Of a stretch of 60,732 nt of DNA, positions 24,609 through 31,722 are shown piece after piece (position 1 is the stretch's first letter; each line of letters starts with the position of its first letter). Source of the DNA: CAYJFX01 sp964370315. GTDB lineage: Bacteria; Spirochaetota; Spirochaetia; Treponematales; Treponemataceae. The notes under the pieces were generated by a model. That model did no database searches, was not told the DNA's origin, and was given only the letters and a program-made list of their open reading frames with translations. The stretch is taken from NCBI GenBank assembly GCA_964370315.1, contig CAYJIS010000006.1:1-60732 (forward strand). Direction: 5' to 3'. The position numbers and the translations under genes are program-made.

Positions 24609-25746
24609 GAAAAAAAAATATTTATTAGTAATTATACTTTTGCTATGCTGTAGTTTTTTAGTTTTTTCTCAAGAAAATGGAAGAGCACGTGAAAGCGAGC
24701 ATATAAGCCAAATGCTTATCTGGGAGCCAATATCGTATGCATCGAATTATGATATTACAATAGAAAAACGTAATGACAGTCTTGAGTGGCAGCTAGTTGA
24801 AGTTCATAGTGCCACAGAAAATAAATTAGAAGTTTTTCTTTTAGCAGGGCAATATAGATATAACATTGTGGTTTATAATCTTCTTAATAAAGCAGAACCT
24901 TCTTCTCAATGGTTTGAGTTTACAGTACACAAGGCAATTCAGCCAAAAGTGAAAGACCTTTCGCCTCGCAGAGTTGTAATACCAGATTTAAACGGTGGTC
25001 GGTTGAATGTAATTACAGAAAACACGGTGCCAGATACAGAATTTACCTTAACTAATGCAAATGGAGAAGTTTTAAATGGTACTGTGTCGGGGCAAGAAGA
25101 AGAGGTATTGCAAGTGCATTTTGATGAGAGTTTGCTAGAAAAGGGAGTATATGTATTTACTGCAATTAATCCTGGCGGGCTGAGTGATTCAACAAAGAGC
25201 TTTAGGGTAAAGGGTGAAAAAAAAGGCGAAATGCACTTTTCAATTGGATATTCTGCAACGAACTTTGTGCCTGGAGGGTCAATAGAGCCTCAATTGATTA
25301 CAAGATTTTTACCTTTTGGGCTTCATTTGAATATTGATTATTATCCGCTAAAAGGCGAATATGGGAATTTTGGATTCGGTGCATCCGTTGTCTCTTTGAC
25401 ATTAAATCAACAGTCCGACGACTATCTAGTAAATGGTAGGCTATTTCCGATTTCTTTAGAAGCTAAGTATAGACACCGTATTATCGAAGATAGGTTGTAT
25501 TTTATCATGCTTCTTGGAGGCGGTGTAACATATTTACATGATTGGTACGTTGAGGATAGTAGTGGTGTTCGTAAAGATCCTCTACGAGCCCTTGGTATCT
25601 CACCCACGGCAGGGGTGTCAGTACAGTTATTGCTGGGACAAAGCTTCTTTTTAGAGGTGGGATGTAATTATTACGCTTCATTTTTTCTAGGGGATACATA
25701 TTTGCAAATGCTTATCTCAAAAGCCTCGATAGGTATAAAATTATAA
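24598..25746 (+). CDS. Outer-membrane protein with N-terminal Ig-like part and C-terminal beta-barrel
   Basis: 382 residues. The start chosen is the ATG at 24598, which overlaps the FecR stop by 11 nt and gives the signal peptide MACKKKKYLLVIILLLCC ending at VFSQ. Residues 30-115 repeat the tryptophan-containing module type of the FecR protein (LIWEPISYASNYDITIEK), then an Ig-like domain about 120-215, then alternating hydrophobic strands (FSIGYSATNFVPGG, GLHLNIDYYPL, GFGASVVSLTL, PISLEAKYRHRI, FFLEVGCNYYASFFLG) expected for an eight- to ten-stranded barrel. Coupled with the cyclase and FecR genes. Not a named family. Confidence 0.7.
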   Translation: MACKKKKYLLVIILLLCCSFLVFSQENGRARESEHISQMLIWEPISYASNYDITIEKRNDSLEWQLVEVHSATENKLEVFLLAGQYRYNIVVYNLLNKAEPSSQWFEFTVHKAIQPKVKDLSPRRVVIPDLNGGRLNVITENTVPDTEFTLTNANGEVLNGTVSGQEEEVLQVHFDESLLEKGVYVFTAINPGGLSDSTKSFRVKGEKKGEMHFSIGYSATNFVPGGSIEPQLITRFLPFGLHLNIDYYPLKGEYGNFGFGASVVSLTLNQQSDDYLVNGRLFPISLEAKYRHRIIEDRLYFIMLLGGGVTYLHDWYVEDSSGVRKDPLRALGISPTAGVSVQLLLGQSFFLEVGCNYYASFFLGDTYLQMLISKASIGIKL

Positions 25747-25814
25747 TTTGAATTATTGTAATAAAAAGCACTATTTAATATCTGTAAATAATTAAAAAAA
25801 AGTAAAAAAAACGA

Positions 25815-25844
25815 TTGACAAATTTATAAATTCAGGCTTAAAAT
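25815..25844 (+). promoter_or_regulatory. Promoter of the first BspA-like lipoprotein gene
   Basis: Perfect -35 TTGACA (25815-25820), 18-bp spacer and -10 TAAAAT (25839-25844). The expected start lies about 58 nt before the ATG at 25909. Unlike the promoters of the third and fourth paralogue it has no palindrome upstream. Confidence 0.65.
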
Positions 25845-25908
25845 ATAAGTAGAGAGGTAGATGGAGTAAAGAGCTTTGTTGTTGAGTTGTGCTAACTGGA
25901 GGTTTGCT

Positions 25909-26706
25909 ATGAAGACTCGATTAACATTACTTTGCGTTTTAGTTTCAGTATTTTTTCTCATTTCATGTGATTTGTTCTTTACAAATGTGACGGGTTTTCT
26001 AGAAATAGAGAGTTCACCTAAAGAGGTAGCTTTTGTGCGCGTGTTTGATGGTCTTGTATTTGAATTACAGGATGATGGCACCTTTTCTCTTTCTGGGATA
26101 GATACATCTGTAAATTCTGTTTTTGTTATACCAGAGTCTGTTGATGGAATAAAAGTTTCAAAAATTTCTGATGGTGCTTTTTTAAATAATAAAGATATAA
26201 AAGAGGTCATTATTCCGGCTTCTATACACACTATTGGAGACAATGCCTTTAAAGGTGCGCAAAATCTACAAAATGTGAGCATTGCTAATGGAGTGCAATC
26301 AATTGGTTCTAATGCTTTTGCTAGTATTGATTTAATAGATAGTATTATTATACCGGGTTCGGTTTCTTTTGTAGGGGATAATGCGTTTGAAAATTCAAAT
26401 ATAGACGTATTTATTGATTTCCCAGATTCTAGTGCTCGGTCTTGGAGCCTCTTGTGGGATACATCTGTAAATCAGCAATATCAATGGGCTTCGTGGCATG
26501 AGGTTTCTTTCAACTCAAAGGGAGGCAGTCTTGTCTCTTCTCAGGCTGTGTTAACTTCTGATAATATCATAAAAAAACTTCCTACTCCTGTACGAGAGGG
26601 AAAATCTTTTGAGGGTTGGTATTTAGGGGAAGATTATAAGAATAAATTTACCGAAAATGTAAGCCGGGTTGGTGCTGATATTACTTTAATTGCAAAATGG
26701 GAATAA
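25909..26706 (+). CDS. BspA-like lipoprotein with leucine-rich repeats and InlB-type repeat (paralogue 1)
   Basis: 265 residues. A lipoprotein signal ends in FFLISC (Cys20). The middle has LRR_5 (BspA-type) repeats: ISDGAFLNNKDIKEVIIPAS, IGDNAFKGAQNLQNVSI and VGDNAFENSNI. The last 70 residues are a Listeria-Bacteroides (Flg_new/InlB B) repeat, with FNSKGGSLVSSQAV, GKSFEGWYLGEDYKNKF and a closing LIAKWE. The ATG at 25909 follows GGAGG and fits the signal peptide better than the in-frame upstream start. Proteins of this type are surface lipoproteins used for adhesion in oral treponemes and Bacteroidota; the target is unknown. Confidence 0.8.
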   Translation: MKTRLTLLCVLVSVFFLISCDLFFTNVTGFLEIESSPKEVAFVRVFDGLVFELQDDGTFSLSGIDTSVNSVFVIPESVDGIKVSKISDGAFLNNKDIKEVIIPASIHTIGDNAFKGAQNLQNVSIANGVQSIGSNAFASIDLIDSIIIPGSVSFVGDNAFENSNIDVFIDFPDSSARSWSLLWDTSVNQQYQWASWHEVSFNSKGGSLVSSQAVLTSDNIIKKLPTPVREGKSFEGWYLGEDYKNKFTENVSRVGADITLIAKWE

Positions 26707-26831
26707 AATAGAAGTTTACCACGCAGGGAATACTAGTATGATAGGCGAAGATGATTAGTTTTAACATAGGAATAGTGCTATTTATCTGATTTGATTTTGC
26801 ATATTCACAAATAGGGAAGAACAGGCTGTCT

Positions 26832-26890
26832 TGCAAACAATGTAACAATACTATATAATCCTAAATTACTGATAAACTTTTAATTTAGGA
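26832..26890 (+). promoter_or_regulatory. Promoter and inverted repeat of the second lipoprotein gene
   Basis: TTGCAA (26832-26837), 17-bp spacer, TATAAT (26855-26860). A 9-bp perfect inverted repeat CCTAAATTA (26861-26869) / TAATTTAGG (26882-26890) follows. The predicted start (about 26867) falls inside the left arm, so it is more likely a DNA operator than an RNA hairpin; the right arm also contains the only candidate ribosome site (TAGGA). Confidence 0.55.
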
Positions 26891-26897
26891 TTTTTAG

Positions 26898-27677
26898 GTG
26901 AAAAAAATAGTATTTATAGTGTGTCTTGTTTGTGGGCTTTTGAGTTCTTGTGATTTGTTTTTTGTGGATGTTTCAAGTTTTTTAGATTCATCTCACCTTG
27001 AAAAAGAAGATATTCAAGACGATGGTTTTGAGTATACCTTAAGTTCTGATGGAAGCTATTACAGTATTGGTGGGCAAAAATGGTTAACAGGTGTTGTTGT
27101 TATTCCTGCATCACATAATGATGGTAAGCCTATAAAAGAAATAGACGATGGCGGCTTTACGTCTATCAGAAACATAACGGAAGTTGTGTTACCAAATACA
27201 ATTGAAGTTATTGGCGCAGGTGCCTTTAATGGATGCCCTGAGTTGGAAAAAGTTTCTATAGGCAGTGATGTTAAGACTATTGAGACTCAAGCATTTGGAA
27301 ATAGTGGTAAAATAGAGTATATTATAGTTCCAGAAACACTTTCATCACTTGGCAAAGAGGCTTTTATGAATTGTGATGGATCATGTTCTACTTTAACAAT
27401 TTATTATGAAGGAATGTCGTCACCATCATTTTTAAATGATTACACAGTTCAAGAAAAAAATACATGGCATAAAGTAAGTTTTGATTCTCAAGGTGGAAGT
27501 ATTGTTTCTCCTATTCCTGTTTTAAAAGTAAGTAATACAATTTCTATTATTCCTGAACCCAGAAGAGATGGATTTGTTTTTTGTGGATGGTATTCTGACA
27601 AAGATTATAGACTTAGGTTTATAGAAAATGATACATTCGTTGAAGAAGATATAGTCTTATATGCAAAATGGGACTAA
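26898..27677 (+). CDS. BspA-like lipoprotein (paralogue 2)
   Basis: 259 residues with a GTG start. Lipobox LLSSC with Cys17. It repeats the layout of paralogue 1: SCDLFFVDVSSFLD after the lipidation site, LRR_5 repeats (IDDGGFTSIRNITEVVLPNT, IGAGAFNGCPELEKVSI) and one C-terminal InlB-type repeat (FDSQGGSIVSPI, GFVFCGWYSDKDYRLRF, LYAKWD). The ribosome site is weak (TAGGA, 8 nt before the GTG) and lies in one arm of the inverted repeat just upstream, so expression may be tightly controlled. It has its own promoter, so the paralogues are not a single operon. Confidence 0.78.
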   Translation: MKKIVFIVCLVCGLLSSCDLFFVDVSSFLDSSHLEKEDIQDDGFEYTLSSDGSYYSIGGQKWLTGVVVIPASHNDGKPIKEIDDGGFTSIRNITEVVLPNTIEVIGAGAFNGCPELEKVSIGSDVKTIETQAFGNSGKIEYIIVPETLSSLGKEAFMNCDGSCSTLTIYYEGMSSPSFLNDYTVQEKNTWHKVSFDSQGGSIVSPIPVLKVSNTISIIPEPRRDGFVFCGWYSDKDYRLRFIENDTFVEEDIVLYAKWD

Positions 27678-27997
27678 TATATAGTCCTTACATAAGCGTT
27701 TTTAGCATCATTAAGCTTGCTGTTTTATACATTTCCTCAATAAACCACGACTATTTTAATGTAAAGATCTCACATAATTGATTTTCACGGTATGAGAGCT
27801 TCATTTTATTAAGAGTGTTTCGACTACAATTGTGGGAGTATTACTACATTTTCATTTCCTCTAAAAAAGTATTGTACATATCCAACTGTTATAATAAGAG
27901 CTAAAATTATTATGACAAGCAAAAAATTTGGTAAAATTCTAGTAAAAATGCAAAATTTATTTGTATTATCTTAAAAAAAACGTAAAAAAAATGAGCT
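27678..27997. other. Gap without recognised gene between paralogues 2 and 3
   Basis: About 320 bp of AT-rich sequence. There is an isolated TATAAT at 27890-27895 without a properly spaced -35, and runs of A upstream of the CRP-like palindrome (27974-27990) that could act as an UP-type element. No reading frame with a ribosome site, and no stable hairpin, is evident. Confidence 0.4.
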
Positions 27998-27999
27998 CA

Positions 28000-28044
28000 A
28001 TGTGCCATATGGCACATGACCCACAAAGAAACATACTTTACACT
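28000..28044 (+). promoter_or_regulatory. CRP-like palindrome and -10 box upstream of paralogue 3
   Basis: Perfect 18-bp palindrome ATGTGCCATATGGCACAT (28000-28017), of the CRP/FNR layout TGTG-N8-CACA. Its centre is 30.5 bp before a -10 hexamer TACACT (28039-28044), placing the site near -42, where class II activators bind. There is no good -35. The surrounding 23 bp recur at 28840-28862. Confidence 0.65.
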
Positions 28045-28105
28045 CTAAATATAACGAGTGATAAAGGAGATGCATAGAAATATTTTTTACTATGCAAAAG
28101 ATAAA

Positions 28106-28795
28106 ATGAAAGTGAAAAATTTCTTGTTGTTGTTTTTTATGGGGAGCTTGTTTTTTTCTTGCAAATTATTTACAACAGATGTTTCGGGGTATCTATCCTC
28201 AGGGCAAAATGCAGGCAGTTTATCTTATACTTTAAGTGCTGATAAAACCTATTATTCTGTGGGTGGAACAAATAAATGTTCGGGGGTTGTGTATATTCCT
28301 GAAATCTATAACGGAATATCTGTTACTCACATAAAAGAAAAGGGATTTATGGGTAATTCAAATATTACTAATATTGATATTCCTGACACTATAACGAGCA
28401 TAGGAGATTCTGCGTTTGAAGATTGTACTTCTTTAAAGACTATTATTGTTCCGTCTGGGGTGATGAACATAAATAGCTCCGTATTCTCAGGATGTACTGC
28501 CGCAACAGTTTATATTGATAGAACTTCTTATACAGATGGTGAATTTGACGATGTTGTTCAAACACTGTATAAGGGTGCTTGGTTTAAGATTTCTTTTGAA
28601 ACTAATGGAGGTGGGTATATTTCACCAAAAGGGGTTGTAGGGAGCCAATCTGTTCTACCTGATTTTTTGCCTAACGTAACAAAAGCAGGATCAATCTTTG
28701 CAGGTTGGTATGTAGACGCAGAATTTGAAAATGCATTTCAGCATAATCAATTAATAAAAAGCGACATGGTATTGTATGCAAAATGGAGCGATTAA
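28106..28795 (+). CDS. BspA-like lipoprotein (paralogue 3)
   Basis: 229 residues. Cys19 in the lipobox SLFFSC is followed by KLFTTDVSGYLS, nearly the same as paralogue 4. LRR_5 repeats (IKEKGFMGNSNITNIDIPDT, IGDSAFEDCTSLKTIIVPSG) and one InlB-type repeat (FETNGGGYISPKG, GSIFAGWYVDAEFENAF, LYAKWS) make up the rest. The start is uncertain: an ATG at 28070 has AAAGGAG touching it with no spacing, and a GTG at 28058 is also in frame; the ATG at 28106 is chosen because it yields a normal signal peptide (MKVKNFLLLFF). Confidence 0.75.
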   Translation: MKVKNFLLLFFMGSLFFSCKLFTTDVSGYLSSGQNAGSLSYTLSADKTYYSVGGTNKCSGVVYIPEIYNGISVTHIKEKGFMGNSNITNIDIPDTITSIGDSAFEDCTSLKTIIVPSGVMNINSSVFSGCTAATVYIDRTSYTDGEFDDVVQTLYKGAWFKISFETNGGGYISPKGVVGSQSVLPDFLPNVTKAGSIFAGWYVDAEFENAFQHNQLIKSDMVLYAKWSD

Positions 28796-28841
28796 CCGTA
28801 CGTTCTGCTTTGAACTTAACATATTAAAAAAAAAGCATTCA

Positions 28842-28886
28842 ATGTGCCAAATGGCACATGACAGATGAAAGTTCACAGTCTATACT
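28842..28886 (+). promoter_or_regulatory. CRP-like palindrome and -10 box upstream of paralogue 4
   Basis: TGTGCCAAATGGCACA (28843-28858), differing from the site at 28001 only at one central base. Its centre is again exactly 30.5 bp before a -10 hexamer, here TATACT (28881-28886). The flanks CAA...TGAC are conserved too. No good -35 is present, as expected for an activator-dependent promoter. Confidence 0.65.
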
Positions 28887-28939
28887 TTGTTTCAGAAAGT
28901 AAGTAGGGAAAAGGAAGCTCCTATTAAAGTGAGGATGTG

Positions 28940-29773
28940 ATGAAGAAAATAATATTATTTTGTTTAATATGCACAATGTTTGCGTCATGTAAATTGTTTA
29001 CAACTGACGTTAGTGGATATCTTCGTCCTGTAGTACAAAATGAAAATAAACAATTAGAATTTTTTTTAAGTGGTGATGGGCTATCTTACTATGTTAGAGG
29101 TACAGCATATACAAGAGGAAATGTCTATATGCCTTCTGAATATAATGGAAAGCCAGTTACTGCCATTGATGCACAAGCATTTAAAAACAATGAGAGTATT
29201 ACTTCTTTCTATAGTTTATCTAATATCACAATTGGAAAAGCGGCTTTTCAAGGTTGTTCAAATCTAGAAGCTTTTGTAGCCCCTTATCTTCAAAACAGTG
29301 TAAGTGAAAGTATGTTTGAAAGCTGCACCTCTTTAGAAGTAGTGGATATTGGCACCGATGTAACAACAATTAATGCTAGTGCTTTTGCGAATTGCAATAA
29401 AATTACAAGCGTAATTATTCCAAGATCTGTTAACAATATATCCTTAAATGCATTTTCAGGCTGCACAATGCTTAAGGCTTACGTAGATTCTTCTGCGCCA
29501 ACGTCAGGGGATGTTGGCTCTGGATGGGATAGTGGGTTGCAAGTATTTTATGATACAGATTGGTGTAATATTACTTTTGATTCTATGGAAGGAAGTTATA
29601 TTTCTTCTATAGCTGTTGAGGTAGGAGATATCGTTGAGGACTTTCCAGCGCCGATTAAAAATGGGTATACCTTTGTGGGTTGGTATGAGGGAAATTACTC
29701 AGGCAAAACCGTAAATAGTGTTACTGCAGGAAACACAGGTGAAGATGTGATGCTTTTTGCCCACTGGGAATAA
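28940..29773 (+). CDS. BspA-like lipoprotein (paralogue 4)
   Basis: 277 residues, ATG at 28940 after GAGG. Lipobox MFASC with Cys16, then KLFTTDVSGYLR. LRR_5-type repeats (IDAQAFKNNESITSFYSL, IGKAAFQGCSNLEAFVAP, VSESMFESCTSLEVVDI, INASAFANCNKITSVIIPRS) are one or two more than in the other copies, followed by the InlB-type repeat (FDSMEGSYISSIA, GYTFVGWYEGNYSGK, LFAHWE). Closest in sequence to paralogue 3 and shares its regulatory palindrome. Confidence 0.78.
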   Translation: MKKIILFCLICTMFASCKLFTTDVSGYLRPVVQNENKQLEFFLSGDGLSYYVRGTAYTRGNVYMPSEYNGKPVTAIDAQAFKNNESITSFYSLSNITIGKAAFQGCSNLEAFVAPYLQNSVSESMFESCTSLEVVDIGTDVTTINASAFANCNKITSVIIPRSVNNISLNAFSGCTMLKAYVDSSAPTSGDVGSGWDSGLQVFYDTDWCNITFDSMEGSYISSIAVEVGDIVEDFPAPIKNGYTFVGWYEGNYSGKTVNSVTAGNTGEDVMLFAHWE

Positions 29774-29942
29774 AACCTTTTTATCAGTGAAAAGTATCAT
29801 TACATAATAGCTGAAAATAAATAAGACGAAATTAATAATTCGGGGTAGGGTAAAAATGGAGTATGCATGAAATCTTGCATTTTGGTTTTTATTCTTTCGT
29901 GATTTTTTCTTGGGTTGTACATATCATATGTTAATTTGATCT

Positions 29943-29971
29943 AAAGCTGCTCTCGAGGGGGAGCTTTTTTT
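29943..29971 (+). terminator. Intrinsic terminator 170 nt after paralogue 4
   Basis: AAAGCTGCTC paired with GGGGAGCTTT (one internal mismatch, 4-6-nt loop), followed by T7. The 29774-29942 stretch before it has no gene that can be recognised; it may be a long 3' untranslated region or an independent short RNA. Confidence 0.7.
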
Positions 29972-30012
29972 CGGTTTTTTTAATGAAATTACCGTATTTT
30001 AAAATTTTAAAC

Positions 30013-30072
30013 TTGACAGTAAAAAAAAAGCATGTAATAATATATTAGCATTTTTGCAAGCTTGCAAAAATG
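30013..30072 (+). promoter_or_regulatory. Promoter and 24-bp perfect palindrome upstream of the ctf operon
   Basis: TTGACA (30013-30018), 16-bp spacer, TAATAA (30035-30040), giving a start near 30047. Immediately downstream is a perfect 24-bp palindrome made of CATTTTTGCAAG (30049-30060) and its complement CTTGCAAAAATG (30061-30072). At about +2 to +26 it is well placed for a repressor; as RNA it would also form a stem without a loop of its own. Confidence 0.65.
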
Positions 30073-30185
30073 AGAGGCATGACTTGCATGGGGTATCCTG
30101 TTTGTTGTGCATAGTTGCATAACAATATACAACTATGGCTTAAGCCCTCTATGAAGCCTCTGGAATTAAGAGGAAAGGCTAGGAG
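30073..30185 (+). promoter_or_regulatory. Structured 5' leader of the ctf operon, unidentified
   Basis: Several helices can form. AGAGGC (30073-30078) pairs with GCCTCT (30156-30161), enclosing CATAGTTG (30110-30117) / CAACTATG (30130-30137) and the self-complementary GGCTTAAGCC (30137-30146). The same CCTCT (30157-30161) can instead pair with AGAGG (30169-30173). Mutually exclusive pairing just ahead of the ribosome site (GGAG 30182-30185) is a feature of regulatory leaders, but it matches no riboswitch class I know. Confidence 0.45.
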
Positions 30186-30194
30186 ATATATTAA

Positions 30195-30845
30195 ATGGCG
30201 AAGGTTATTACTGCTAATGAAGCAGCAATGTTAGTAAAAGACGGAATGAGTGTTATGATAGGAGGATTTCTAGCTGTAGGCTCACCTATTACTGTTATCG
30301 AAGAATTAGTAAAGCAAAATCAAAAAAATCTAACTTTAATAGCAAATGACACCTCTTTTGTTGATAAGGGTGTTGGAAAAATGGTTGTAAATAAACAATT
30401 TAAAAAAATTATTACATCTCATATTGGAACAAATAAAGAAACAGGTAACCAGATGAATAATGGTGAAACAGAAGTTGTGTTAACACCGCAAGGAAGTCTT
30501 ATTGAAAAAATTAGACATGGTGGAGCCGGGTTGGGTGGATTTTACACTCCGACTGGTGTTGGCACTGAAGTTGCAGAAGGAAAAGAAACAAAAAACATAG
30601 ATGGGAAAGAATATATTTTTGAAACTCCTCTTCATGCTGATGTAGCCATTATTCGTGGAAGCATCGTAGATAAGGCTGGAAATGTTTACTATAATGGAAC
30701 AACTCGAAATTTTAATCCCCCAATGGCAACTGCAGCCGATCTTGTAATTGTAGAAGCAGAAAAGCTTGTTGAAAAAGGAGAAATAGATCCTAATAATGTT
30801 GTAACACCAGGTTTATTTGTTGATTATATCGTTGTTGCTGAGTAA
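30195..30845 (+). CDS. ctfA: Butyrate/acetoacetate-type CoA-transferase, subunit A
   Basis: 216 residues (AtoD/CtfA/ScoA family, usual length). It moves CoA between an acyl-CoA and a short-chain acid together with subunit B. The family-typical GMSVMIGGFLAVGSP is near residue 17, HIGTNKETGNQMN near 76 and GGAGLGGFYTPTGVGT near 108. Followed 56 nt later by subunit B, then by the C4-acid transporter and thiolase, the same content as the atoDAEB operon. Known natural substrates of relatives are acetoacetate, butyrate and acetate. Confidence 0.93.
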   Translation: MAKVITANEAAMLVKDGMSVMIGGFLAVGSPITVIEELVKQNQKNLTLIANDTSFVDKGVGKMVVNKQFKKIITSHIGTNKETGNQMNNGETEVVLTPQGSLIEKIRHGGAGLGGFYTPTGVGTEVAEGKETKNIDGKEYIFETPLHADVAIIRGSIVDKAGNVYYNGTTRNFNPPMATAADLVIVEAEKLVEKGEIDPNNVVTPGLFVDYIVVAE

Positions 30846-30901
30846 TAACAATAAAAGTTACAATAGTAAATAGTATTTAAGAATTTTGGAGGAAAATATA
30901 T

Positions 30902-31552
30902 ATGGATGCAAAAGAGATAATTGCTAGAAGGGTTGCAAAAGAATTAAACGACGGAGATGTAGTAAACTTAGGCATAGGATTACCTGGTCTTGTTTCGAAC
31001 TACGTACCTGAAGAATATGATATTACACTGCAAGCTGAAAATGGCTTAGTAGGCTTGGGGCCTGCACCTGAAGAAGGAAAAGAAGATAAAGATATAACGA
31101 ATGCTGGAGCGATGTTTGTTACAGCAAAAAAAGGGAGTGCCTTTTTTGATTCTTCAATGTCTTTTACCATAATACGTGGTGGTCATGTTAACACAACTGT
31201 TTTAGGTGCACTAGAAGTAGATGCAGAGGGAAGTCTTGCGAACTGGAAAATACCTGGAAAAATGGTTCCTGGTATGGGTGGTGCTATGGACTTGGTGGTT
31301 GGAGCCAAAAAGGTAATTGTTGCAATGTTACATACACAAAAAGGGGAGCATAAAATTTTTGAAAAATGTCGCTTGCCTTTAACAGCTTATAAACAAGTTG
31401 ATTTAATTGTAACAGAATTAGGTGTATTAGAGGTTACCAAAGATGGTCTTTTACTAACTGAATTAGGCCCAGGTGCTAGCGTAGAAGATGTTATAAACGC
31501 AACATCTGCAAAAATTACAGTTGCTGATAATGTAAAAACATATGACATTTAA
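30902..31552 (+). CDS. ctfB: Butyrate/acetoacetate-type CoA-transferase, subunit B
   Basis: 216 residues. It carries the catalytic glutamate (Glu46) in QAENGLVGLGP, which forms the glutamyl-CoA intermediate. Other signatures are VNLGIGLPGLVSNY near 21, GGAMDLVVGAKKVIVAM near 125 and a C-terminal LLLTELGPGASVEDV. GGAGG is 7 nt before the ATG. The A and B subunits are separate chains, as in bacteria, not fused as in mitochondrial SCOT. Confidence 0.93.
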   Translation: MDAKEIIARRVAKELNDGDVVNLGIGLPGLVSNYVPEEYDITLQAENGLVGLGPAPEEGKEDKDITNAGAMFVTAKKGSAFFDSSMSFTIIRGGHVNTTVLGALEVDAEGSLANWKIPGKMVPGMGGAMDLVVGAKKVIVAMLHTQKGEHKIFEKCRLPLTAYKQVDLIVTELGVLEVTKDGLLLTELGPGASVEDVINATSAKITVADNVKTYDI

Positions 31553-31722
31553 AGTTGTATTGTATTGTATTAAAATTTGTCTATAGTATATATAGGCTGT
31601 TTTAAATAAAAAGGGGTTGAGGATAAGGATTATATTATTCTCTTTTATGAATTATTGTGCGTTGCTCGATTTTCATAAAAACAAACCACAAAGTTTTTTT
31701 TCTAAAAAAGGGGAAAAGAGTT

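Noticed and set aside
27872..27895. TTGTAC and TATAAT as a promoter in the gap before lipoprotein 3
   Set aside because: The spacer is only 12 bp, too short for a sigma-70 promoter.
28070..28105. ATG at 28070 as start of lipoprotein 3
   Set aside because: The GGAG directly touches the ATG with no spacing, and the extra residues would give an abnormally long, tyrosine-containing signal region; kept only as an alternative.
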